From Bog-159 sp035308525 (GTDB lineage: Bacteria > Acidobacteriota > Terriglobia > Bryobacterales > Bryobacteraceae): DNA of 64,000 bases. Below are positions 8,573 through 15,869 of the stretch, piece after piece (position 1 is the first letter of the stretch; each line of letters starts with the position of its first letter). The DNA lies in NCBI GenBank assembly GCA_035308525.1, contig DATGGM010000085.1, positions 1 through 64,000 on the forward strand, written 5' to 3'. The notes under the pieces were generated by a model. That model was not told the origin of the DNA. It made no database searches and was given only the letters and a program-made list of their open reading frames with translations. The translations under genes and the position numbers were made by a program.

Positions 8573-9244
8573 CTACCAGGCGTTGCGCCCGTTCCAGATC
8601 TCGGGCAAAGTCCACAACAGAATTTGGAAATAGAGCTTGAGGGAATGGTTGCGCGCCAGGGCCAGGTCCAACTCGCGCCGCTGCTCGTAGCTCAGGCGGT
8701 TGCGTCCCATAATCTGCCACAGGCCGGAGAGCCCCGGCTTCACATCCAGCACGTCGCTGGCGTGCTGATAGTGGAGCCTCCACTCGGAGGCGGTGATGGG
8801 CCGCGGCCCCACCAGCGACATTTCACCGCGCACCACGTGCAACAACTGCGGCAACTCGTCGATGGAGTGGCGGCGGCAGAACCGGGCGAATCGGCTGGAG
8901 ATGCGTGCGTCGCGCGCGCACTTCTCGTGTGGTCCGGTCTCGTCTTCAATGTGCTCGATCAAACCCGGGCGCCAACGGGGACGCGCGCCCCGCGACCACA
9001 TGGTGCGGAATTTAAGCACCCAAAATGGATTGCCGCCGGCTCCCAGGCGCCGATGCGCGATGAGTGGAGAATTGCGCGAGAGTACTGCCGTAGCGACTCC
9101 CACGGTCAGGAGAAAAGGCGAGAGGAACAGCAGCCCGCCCGCCGCCGCAACCCGTTCCGCGGCGTCCAGCGCCCGCCACGGCGCCGAACGGCGCGCCACG
9201 CTTGCGTCGCCTTCCACACACGGCACGTCATTGAGACAGAACAT
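8573..9244 (-). CDS. Sugar-phosphate transferase initiating polysaccharide synthesis (bacterial sugar transferase family)
   Basis: A 223-residue protein of the small monotopic phosphoglycosyl transferase family (PglC/WcaJ C-terminal type). It should transfer a sugar-1-phosphate from a nucleotide-sugar to undecaprenyl phosphate, the first step of repeat-unit assembly. The sequence shows one N-terminal hydrophobic segment (about 36-55) and the family motifs KFRTMWSRGA, FCRRHSIDELPQLLHVVRG, MSLVGPRPI and KPGLSGLWQIMGR. The multi-span N-terminal region of WcaJ/WbaP enzymes is absent. The gene stands alone on the minus strand with a 67-bp upstream gap, but functionally belongs with the polymerase and glycosyltransferase genes at 2-7.6 kb. 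Confidence 0.9.
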   Translation of the reverse strand: MFCLNDVPCVEGDASVARRSAPWRALDAAERVAAAGGLLFLSPFLLTVGVATAVLSRNSPLIAHRRLGAGGNPFWVLKFRTMWSRGARPRWRPGLIEHIEDETGPHEKCARDARISSRFARFCRRHSIDELPQLLHVVRGEMSLVGPRPITASEWRLHYQHASDVLDVKPGLSGLWQIMGRNRLSYEQRRELDLALARNHSLKLYFQILLWTLPEIWNGRNAW

Positions 9245-9311
9245 TCCTGCTCTCTATTATTCAGCAGTGCCCCGCCAACCGTGTATGATATTTCGTAAAT
9301 AATTTGTGAAA

Positions 9312-10562
9312 TCAGAGGGCCAGCTTCCCCCGCGCGGCGCGGGCCTGCAGACGCTGCTCACGCCGCCGCAACACGGGTGTATCCCCCAGTACCAGAGCGC
9401 TGCGGGTCATCTCCAGCGCCATGGCGTAATTGCGCTCGCGGTGCTCGTAATGCATCGCCAACGCCTGCAACGCGCGTTGCCGGTAAGGATTGCGCGAAGC
9501 GGCCAGATCGGTGAACACGGCCAGCGCGGCGTCCAGTCTGCCCAGGCGTTTCTCCAGCGCGCCGATATCCCAGAGCGTGCGGAACAGCAGATCGTCCGAC
9601 AAGCCGAGATCCACTGCGCGGCGCAACAGCCGCAGGGCTTCCTCGTGGCGCCCCGCCTGGAGCACCCAGCGCGCCAGTCCGATAACATCGGCGCCATGGT
9701 GGAAGGCGGTCTCTTCGGGAGCGCGAAATGCAAAGGGCACAATGGCGGTCAGGCACGCCAGCGATAGAATGTCGATGGCGTTGTGATGGAAAATGGGCAC
9801 CAGCTTGAAAGCCTGTTGCGTGCGCAGATATTCGAAGTAGTAATACGGAATCATTTCGCCGGGTAGGTCGCCCTGGCGCTCCACGCCGAGAATGCGATTC
9901 TCCAGCTCCATCAGGCGGCAGCTATCCAGGCGCAGCTTCCATAGCCGCCGCGCGCCGGACAGAAGATCCAGGTGCTCCATGCGCGCGAACGGATGCCGCG
10001 CGCGCGCCATGCGGAAGCGTGTCTCGAGCAGCGGCTGGTCGTAGGTCTTGCCGTTGTAGGTGATCAGCACGTCGAACTGCGCCAGGTGCTCGGACAGCCG
10101 CCGCAGCAGGGATGGCTCTTCGCCGTAATCGCGCATGAAGAACTGCCGCAGCCTGAAACCCGCCGGCTCGATGCTGCCCACGCCGATCAGAAAAGCGTAC
10201 GTGCCGGTGCCCCCCGCCAGGCCGGTCGTCTCGGTATCCAGGAAAGCCCACTTGGACGGATGAGACGCGCTGATGGCGCCAGCCGAGAGCGAGTCCAGCA
10301 GATCCGGCGGCAGCTCATAGAGGTTCGAGATGTCCATGCTGCCGTGGCGCCGGTGGCGCTCGAACAACTTCTCGGTCTCGAAGTGCTCGCCGCAGGCGGT
10401 GTGCACCACCTCGCCGCTCATCAATTCTTCGACGAAATAGCGCGCCGGCCTCAGATCCTGGAGGCGCGGACGAGGGGCAGGCGGTTCGCCTCCAGTCCAT
10501 TTCCGGTCGATGCGCGCGATGCGCCGCCGCAGCACCGCGAGTTGTTCTTGAATATCCTCCAC
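9312..10562 (-). CDS. RNase H-fold exonuclease-like protein (YprB type) with C-terminal TPR
   Basis: 416 residues. The central region (about 100-280) is a ribonuclease H-like DEDD exonuclease domain of the YprB/RNase_H_2 type: D109 and E111 in FLDTETTG, D175 in YNGKTYDQPLL, and H260 with D264 in HHNAIDILSL, so the catalytic set appears complete. The last ~130 residues form TPR-like helical repeats (ALRLLRRAVDLGLSDDLL, ALAVFTDLAASRNPYRQRAL). No signal peptide is visible, so it should be cytoplasmic. The nucleic-acid substrate is unknown. The start is GTG 10562, preceded by AAAGG at good spacing and by a well-formed promoter. Confidence 0.85.
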   Translation of the reverse strand: MEDIQEQLAVLRRRIARIDRKWTGGEPPAPRPRLQDLRPARYFVEELMSGEVVHTACGEHFETEKLFERHRRHGSMDISNLYELPPDLLDSLSAGAISASHPSKWAFLDTETTGLAGGTGTYAFLIGVGSIEPAGFRLRQFFMRDYGEEPSLLRRLSEHLAQFDVLITYNGKTYDQPLLETRFRMARARHPFARMEHLDLLSGARRLWKLRLDSCRLMELENRILGVERQGDLPGEMIPYYYFEYLRTQQAFKLVPIFHHNAIDILSLACLTAIVPFAFRAPEETAFHHGADVIGLARWVLQAGRHEEALRLLRRAVDLGLSDDLLFRTLWDIGALEKRLGRLDAALAVFTDLAASRNPYRQRALQALAMHYEHRERNYAMALEMTRSALVLGDTPVLRRREQRLQARAARGKLAL

Positions 10563-10582
10563 TGTTCGCCTTTTATTTGCCT

Positions 10583-10611
10583 ATCATAGATCCAATCGCC
10601 GCGCGGTTCAA
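10583..10611 (-). promoter_or_regulatory. Sigma-70-like promoter of the RNase H-fold gene
   Basis: On the minus strand TTGAAC (10611-10606) and TATGAT (10588-10583) are separated by exactly 17 bp. Predicted transcription would start near 10576, leaving a leader of about 14 nt that includes the AAAGG ribosome-binding site before GTG 10562. It lies in the 69-bp divergent gap shared with the GT39-like gene. Confidence 0.6.
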
Positions 10612-10631
10612 GGTACCATAGCCTGTCACAA

Positions 10632-12176
10632 GTGAAAAGCACGGGCCTCTTCCTGACGCTATTCGCGCTGCTGCTGGCGGCGCGCCTGTGCCATCTCGAT
10701 GTCCTGTGGGCCGAGGAGACGCTGCCGCTGGCCGCCGCCCAGCAAATGGCTCACGGCAAGGTGCTGTACCGCGACATTTGGTTCGACAAGCCGCCCCTGC
10801 TGCCCGCGATCTATCTGGCCTGGGGCGCGCGCGAAGGCTTCCCGTTGCGGGTGGCCGGCGCCCTTTACGCGCTGCTGGCCTGTTGGATAGTCTGGCGGTT
10901 CGCGCGCGACCTGTGGGGCGAACCGGAAGAGCGCTGGGCCGCCAGCTTGCTGGTTTTTTTTCTGGTCTTCGATATCCCCTCGTCGGCCACGCCGCTGGCG
11001 GCTGATCTCCTGATGCTGGCGCCGCATCTGGCAGCCGTCTGGCTAGCTTGGCGCGGCCGCGCCTTTTGGAGCGGTGTGTTGTGCGGCGTCGCGTTTCTGT
11101 TCAACGCCAAAGGCGTCTTCGTGCTGGCGGCTTGCGCCATCTGGAACGTGCGCGCGCTGCCGTTGCTTCTCGCCGGGTTCGCGATACCCAACGCGGCGGC
11201 TGCGTTTTGGTTGGGAAGCCAGGGGGCGCTCGACGCATACTGGGACCAGGTCTGGAAGTGGGGGCGCATCTACGCCGGCCAGACGTTTGTCGAAAACCCG
11301 GTAGCCAACGGAGCGCTGCGCACGGTGCACTGGCTCGGGTTTCACGCCACCATCGTCATCGCCGCCGCTTGGTTCTGGTGGCGCGATCCGCGGTCGGACC
11401 GCGCGCGCTGGGCCGCGTGGGCAGCCATTTCGTTTGGCGCCGTGGCCGCGGGTTGGCGCTTCTTTCCACGCTACTACTTCGCTCTGCTGCCCTTAGCGGT
11501 ATTAGCCGGCGCGCGAGGGCTTGCGCTGCCGGGACGCCGGCGTGCCGCAGCCGTTGCGGCGCTGCTGCTCGTGCCGCTGGTGCGCTTCGGCCCCCGATAT
11601 GTTTTGCTGGCGCGCGACCTGGCCGCCGGCCGGCCGCACCAATGGGTGGACATCGCAATGGACCAGGACAGCCGCCTCGCCGCGCAACTCGCGCGCCAGT
11701 GGAGCGCGCCAGGAGACACGCTGTTTGTATGGGGGTTCCGTCCCGAGTTGTATGTCTACACGAAGCTGCCCGCCGCCACTCGCTTCCTCGATTCGCAGCC
11801 GCTCACGGGTGTTCCAGCGGACCGCCATCTGACCGAGTCGCGGCCGGTCGAGACGGAATCTACGCGTGCCCACCGCGCCGAACTGGTCCGGACGCAGCCC
11901 ACGCTCATCGTGGATGGCCTGGGCCCGCTCAACCCCCGCCTCGCTATCGAGGGATATGCCGACTTGCGCCCATGGCTCGCCGGTTACCGGGAGGTGGGGC
12001 GCACGGGACTGACCGTGATTTATAGGTTGGGCAGCGGCGGAAATGTGCTGGCATCCCTGCCCGGTGGCCCCGAGCGCACAATCCCGTCACGATACAATGG
12101 AGCCGATGCGGACTGCATCGCTGGCCGTGTTCTTCACTGCCGTGGCGGGCTTGTACAGCCAGTCTCCGGGCATTGA
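10632..12176 (+). CDS. GT39-like membrane glycosyltransferase
   Basis: A 514-residue polytopic membrane protein of the GT-C type (ArnT/PMT-like, GT39 or related). The N-terminal membrane segment is followed by a periplasmic loop with acidic residues (DVLWAEETLPLAAAQQ) and KVLYRDIWFDKPPLLPAIYL, a typical GT39 arrangement in which the acidic pair serves catalysis. About nine more hydrophobic segments follow, then a soluble C-terminal part (DTLFVWGFRPELYVYTKLP). It likely moves a sugar from a polyprenyl-phosphate donor to an external acceptor. The start is GTG 10632. The 3' end runs 71 bp into the next gene, an unusually long overlap, so the last ~25 residues deserve caution. Confidence 0.8.
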   Translation: MKSTGLFLTLFALLLAARLCHLDVLWAEETLPLAAAQQMAHGKVLYRDIWFDKPPLLPAIYLAWGAREGFPLRVAGALYALLACWIVWRFARDLWGEPEERWAASLLVFFLVFDIPSSATPLAADLLMLAPHLAAVWLAWRGRAFWSGVLCGVAFLFNAKGVFVLAACAIWNVRALPLLLAGFAIPNAAAAFWLGSQGALDAYWDQVWKWGRIYAGQTFVENPVANGALRTVHWLGFHATIVIAAAWFWWRDPRSDRARWAAWAAISFGAVAAGWRFFPRYYFALLPLAVLAGARGLALPGRRRAAAVAALLLVPLVRFGPRYVLLARDLAAGRPHQWVDIAMDQDSRLAAQLARQWSAPGDTLFVWGFRPELYVYTKLPAATRFLDSQPLTGVPADRHLTESRPVETESTRAHRAELVRTQPTLIVDGLGPLNPRLAIEGYADLRPWLAGYREVGRTGLTVIYRLGSGGNVLASLPGGPERTIPSRYNGADADCIAGRVLHCRGGLVQPVSGH

Positions 12177-13662
12177 ACAGACCATCGAAACGATACAGGC
12201 GGCCATCGAGAAAGGCGATCAGACTGGCGCCTGGCGTCTTGTCGATGATGCCCTGACGCGGCATCCGCTGGAAGCCGGGCTCATCAACCTGCGCGGAATC
12301 ATCCACGCCCAGCGCGCGGAGATGGCTGAGGCGCGCGAGGACTTTCAGCAGGCGGCGCGCCTGGCGCCCGGACTCTTGCCGGCATGGCGGAACCTCGCGC
12401 GGGCCTGCCAGATCCTGACCGACCACGATTCGACCGCCACGACATGTGCCGCCGAAGCCTGGGAGCATGTGGTGCGCGCACTGCCGGACGATACCGAAGC
12501 GCTCACCGCTTTAGCCACGGTCTTCGAATGGCAGGGGAAATTCGCCGATTCGTTGCGCGAGCTCGCCAAACTGCCGCCGGCGGAGAACTCCCGGACGTCG
12601 CTGCTGGCCTTGCGCTGCGGCGATCTGGCGGGTCTCGACCGCAACGCGGAGGCCGCGGACGTCGCTGCCAGCCTGGCGCGCGCCGAAGACTTCTCCGAAG
12701 AAGATGGCGCTTCCATCTTTCCGGTGCTGGCTTCCGCCCGGCATGCGAATCTTGTCGTAACGCTGGTCGAGGCGCTGGACACGCGGGGCAAAGCATCGGC
12801 TATCAGCCTGCGGCCGCTCGCCGTGGCGTACGAACAGTTGAACCGCCTTCCGGACGCCCGCCGGACGCTGGAACGCGTGGCCGTGCAGGATGCGGCGAAT
12901 CCCCAGCATCTGCTGGAGCTTGCCCGCCTCGCGCACCTTTCGCACGACCTGGAAGGCTGCATCGGATACCTGGGCCATGCGCGCGACCTGGCGCCTGGCA
13001 ACGCGCGCATTCATTTTCTCTTTGGACTGGTGGCGGTCGAGATGGAACTGCCGGTAGAAGCGCGCCGGTCGCTCGACAAGGCCCTGGACATCGACCCGGC
13101 CAACCCCGAATACAACTACGCGATGGGCGGGGTCTTACTCAGCGGCGGCCAGGCCACCGAGTCGATTCCGTACTTCGCTAAGTATGCGGCGGCGCTGCCG
13201 GATGATGCCCGGGGCCACTTCGCGCTCGGCGCCGCGTACTTCGGCGCGCTGGACTACGACAAGTGCCGCGCGGAGATGTTGCGCATCGCCCAGGACCCCA
13301 AGACCGAAGCCGGCGCAGCGTACTTTCTGGGCCGGGTTGCCCGCATGGAAGAGAACTACGACGAGGCATTGAGGCATCTCGAGCACGCCATCAAACTGGC
13401 GCCGTCTTTCGCCGAAGCGCATAACGAACTCGCGCGCGTGCGCATTGCGCAGGGCCGGCCCGCCGAAGCGCGTGCCGCAGTCGATCGTGCGCTGGCGTTG
13501 GAACCCGACAGTTTCCAGGCCAACTCCACGCTGCTCACCGTACTGCAGCTCACGCACGATCCCGCCGCCGAACAGCAAGCCGCGCACCTGCGCACGCTGG
13601 ATGCGGCGCGCTCGCGCCGCCGTGAGCTGTTGATGCGCACCATCGAGGTGAAGCCCTATTGA
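12106..13662 (+). CDS. Exported tetratricopeptide-repeat protein
   Basis: About 518 residues: a signal peptide (MRTASLAVFFTAVAGLYS) and then TPR repeats over the whole length, for example RRSLDKALDIDPANPEYNYAMG and ALRHLEHAIKLAPSFAEAHNEL. No enzymatic domain is visible; TPR solenoids bind other proteins. The start is uncertain: ATG 12106 has GGAG three bases upstream, and ATG 12097 is also in frame without one. Either overlaps the end of the GT39-like gene. The stop overlaps the start of the next TPR gene, so the pair is translationally coupled and the products may act together in the periplasm. Confidence 0.8.
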   Translation: MRTASLAVFFTAVAGLYSQSPGIEQTIETIQAAIEKGDQTGAWRLVDDALTRHPLEAGLINLRGIIHAQRAEMAEAREDFQQAARLAPGLLPAWRNLARACQILTDHDSTATTCAAEAWEHVVRALPDDTEALTALATVFEWQGKFADSLRELAKLPPAENSRTSLLALRCGDLAGLDRNAEAADVAASLARAEDFSEEDGASIFPVLASARHANLVVTLVEALDTRGKASAISLRPLAVAYEQLNRLPDARRTLERVAVQDAANPQHLLELARLAHLSHDLEGCIGYLGHARDLAPGNARIHFLFGLVAVEMELPVEARRSLDKALDIDPANPEYNYAMGGVLLSGGQATESIPYFAKYAAALPDDARGHFALGAAYFGALDYDKCRAEMLRIAQDPKTEAGAAYFLGRVARMEENYDEALRHLEHAIKLAPSFAEAHNELARVRIAQGRPAEARAAVDRALALEPDSFQANSTLLTVLQLTHDPAAEQQAAHLRTLDAARSRRRELLMRTIEVKPY

Positions 13663-14597
13663 TCCGCGCGCTTTGCATTGTGGCGTTCCTGGTGACGGCC
13701 GGTCTGGCGCAGAAGCCGGACAATATTCTGGAAAGGGTGCGGAATTCCTCCCTCCCCGCGGCCCAGCGCGAGGAATTGCTGCGCGCGCTCTCCACCAAAG
13801 ACTACGACCGCGCGGCGGATATTCTGAACCGCCAGGCCGCGGTGGCCGGGAAGCCCCTCGCCGCGGAACTCGGCGCACTTGCCGGCGCTGTCGATTTTCT
13901 GGGCGGGCGCATGGATGGGGCTGCGCGAGCGTTCGCGCAGTCCGACGCGCTGGTCCCGCTGGATGACCGCGATCGGTTCACATGGGCCATGGCGCTGGTC
14001 AACCTGGGTGACGCCAAGGATGCCCGCATCGAGCTGATGCGGCTGAACAACAGCCGCCAAAACACTGCCCTGTATCTTTACTGGCTGGGCCGCATGGACT
14101 ACGAGCAGCGGCTCTACCGTGAGGCCGTGGACAAGTTCCGGCAAGTGATCCGCCTGGAACCGGATTCGTCCCGCGCCTATGACAATCTGGGCCTGTCGCT
14201 GGACATGTTGGGACAGCCGGACGAGGCGCGTCAAGCCTTCCTGAAAGGCGCCGAACTGAACCGGGCATTGCCAAAGCCATCGCCGTGGCCGCCGCACAAC
14301 CTGGGGGCTTTGTTGCTGCGGCAGCAGCAACTGAAAGAGGCCGAAACGGCTTTGCGCGAATCGTTGCGGTATGATGCCGGCTTTTCGATGGCCCATTACC
14401 ACCTGGGCCGTGTGCTGGACGCGGAAGGCCGCGACGACGAAACCATCGCGGAATACCGGGCCGCCACTACTCTCGATCCGCCAGTTCTCGAAGCATTCTA
14501 TTCGCTTGGATTGGTCTACCGCCGGCGCGGCCGCAGGGCCGAGGCCGATGCCGTTTTCGCCGAGTACAAGAGGCGGAAGTCACAGTCACCGCCGTAG
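13659..14597 (+). CDS. Exported tetratricopeptide-repeat protein, coupled to the preceding TPR gene
   Basis: 312 residues with a signal peptide (IRALCIVAFLVTAGLA-Q) and about five TPR units, including VDKFRQVIRLEPDSSRAYDNLG, AETALRESLRYDAGFSMAHYHLG and TIAEYRAATTLDPPVLEAFYSLG. The start is TTG 13659, which shares bases with the TGA of the upstream gene (TTGA), a classic coupled arrangement. The last codons overlap the convergent LacI-family gene by 12 bp. Partners are unknown; the two TPR proteins probably form or scaffold one complex. Confidence 0.8.
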   Translation: MIRALCIVAFLVTAGLAQKPDNILERVRNSSLPAAQREELLRALSTKDYDRAADILNRQAAVAGKPLAAELGALAGAVDFLGGRMDGAARAFAQSDALVPLDDRDRFTWAMALVNLGDAKDARIELMRLNNSRQNTALYLYWLGRMDYEQRLYREAVDKFRQVIRLEPDSSRAYDNLGLSLDMLGQPDEARQAFLKGAELNRALPKPSPWPPHNLGALLLRQQQLKEAETALRESLRYDAGFSMAHYHLGRVLDAEGRDDETIAEYRAATTLDPPVLEAFYSLGLVYRRRGRRAEADAVFAEYKRRKSQSPP

Positions 14598-15617
14598 CGC
14601 CGGCGGGTCCGACTTACGAACCGGGCAGGTTGTCTCCCGAATCACCAGGTGCGTCTCTAATATCAAATCCTGTTTGCGCCGCTGATCCCGCTGGCCGTCC
14701 AGTCCCGCCGCCAGCGCGTGAAAGGCCCGCTCCGCAAGCTCTGTTCGCGATAGCCGCACGGTGGTCAGTGGAGGCTCGGTGAACTCCGCCAGGCGGATAT
14801 CGTCAAAGCCCACGATCGAGACATCCTGGGGCACCCAGAGGCCCGCCCGCCGCGCGGCCCGCATCACGCCAATAGCTGTCAGATCATTGGACGCCAGCAG
14901 CGCCGTCGGCGCGCAGCCCGACTCTAGCATCCGCGTCATGGCCAGCAGTCCACCGTCCACAGTGTGATCGCTCTCTTCCACCAGGCGCTTGTCCTGATCG
15001 ATGCGGTGCGCGCGCAGAGACCGCAGAAACGCCAACCGGCGGATGCGCGCGGATTTGAGCGTCAGCGGGCCGCTGATGAAGCCGATTCTGCGGTGGCCCA
15101 ACGAGAGCAGGTGCTCCATGGCTTCGTTGATTCCCATGGCGTAATCCACCCGCACATTATCTACGCCCTCTCCGGTGACGCCCACGTCCAAAAAGACCAT
15201 GGGCACGTTCCGGTGGGCCAGTTGATCGATCAGGTGGTCGTCCATCTCCGAGGTCATGATGGCCACGCCCTCGACTTTACGCTCCAGCATGCGCCGGACA
15301 CACAGTGCCATACGCCCCGAATCGTAGTTCGTGGAGCTGACCAGAATCTCATATCCGTTTTGAATGGCAACGTCTTCGAAGCCCTTGATCACCTCCGGAA
15401 AAAACGGATTGGTGATGTCCGATACGATAAGACCAAGAATGCGGCTGCGGCCGGATACCAGAGATCTGGCCTGCGTGTTGGGATAGTAGCGCAGCTCCTC
15501 GATGGCTTTCCAGACGCGCTTGGCGGTCTTGGGGTCCACCACCGACGGGTTGTTGATGGTGCGGGATACGGTAGCCGTGGAAACCCGGGCGCGCCGGGCA
15601 ACTTCTTGAATCTTCAT
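14586..15617 (-). CDS. LacI-family transcriptional regulator
   Basis: 343 residues. The N-terminal LacI helix-turn-helix begins MKIQEVARRARVSTATVSRT, with the hinge LRYYPNTQARSLVSGRS. The periplasmic-binding-protein-like effector domain follows, with ILGLIVSDITNPFFPEVIKG, GHRRIGFISGP, ALLASNDLTAIGVMRAAR and VPQDVSIVGFDDIRLAEFTEPPLTTVR. It should dissociate from operator DNA when it binds a sugar. I chose ATG 15617 because AGGTGG lies at good spacing; a GTG nine bases upstream is possible. It is divergent from the TonB receptor gene, whose promoter carries two LacI-type operators, so it very likely controls that gene and possibly the GH2-ROK-MFS operon. Confidence 0.92.
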   Translation of the reverse strand: MKIQEVARRARVSTATVSRTINNPSVVDPKTAKRVWKAIEELRYYPNTQARSLVSGRSRILGLIVSDITNPFFPEVIKGFEDVAIQNGYEILVSSTNYDSGRMALCVRRMLERKVEGVAIMTSEMDDHLIDQLAHRNVPMVFLDVGVTGEGVDNVRVDYAMGINEAMEHLLSLGHRRIGFISGPLTLKSARIRRLAFLRSLRAHRIDQDKRLVEESDHTVDGGLLAMTRMLESGCAPTALLASNDLTAIGVMRAARRAGLWVPQDVSIVGFDDIRLAEFTEPPLTTVRLSRTELAERAFHALAAGLDGQRDQRRKQDLILETHLVIRETTCPVRKSDPPALRR

Positions 15618-15739
15618 GCAGTCCACCTGCTGGCAGGGCGCAACGGAAGCTTATTTGGTACTTAACGATACCTTACGCCGTGCCCGGCGTCCATCACATA
15701 GGCCTAATGCAAAAATACTAAAAAAGGCCCCAAAAGTTC

Positions 15740-15769
15740 TTGACTTGCGAGTGTACCTCAACGTAATAT
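15740..15769 (+). promoter_or_regulatory. Sigma-70-like promoter of the TonB-dependent receptor gene
   Basis: TTGACT (15740-15745) and TAATAT (15764-15769) with an 18-bp spacer. The expected start of transcription, around 15776, falls inside the LacI-type operator at 15773-15786. Confidence 0.65.
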
Positions 15770-15772
15770 CTT

Positions 15773-15786
15773 TGTAAACGTTTACA
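15773..15786. promoter_or_regulatory. LacI-family operator (perfect palindrome)
   Basis: TGTAAACGTTTACA is a perfect 14-bp palindrome with the central CG typical of LacI/GalR-family operators. It sits just downstream of the -10 element, where repressor binding would block transcription. Confidence 0.75.
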
Positions 15787-15801
15787 GCTTCAATGGTGGA
15801 C

Positions 15802-15832
15802 CGTTTTCACGGCGGTTGTGAAAACGATTACA
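15802..15832. promoter_or_regulatory. Second LacI-type operator and overlapping inverted repeat
   Basis: TGAAAACGATTACA at 15819-15832 matches the first operator at most positions and keeps the central CG; the two centres are 46 bp apart. It overlaps a 9-bp perfect inverted repeat, CGTTTTCAC (15802-15810) and GTGAAAACG (15818-15826), separated by 7 bp. That repeat could act in DNA as part of the operator or in the leader mRNA as a hairpin. Confidence 0.5.
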
Positions 15833-15869
15833 TTCGCCCAAGGGGCGAAGAAAGTCTTGGAGGTCGGAT

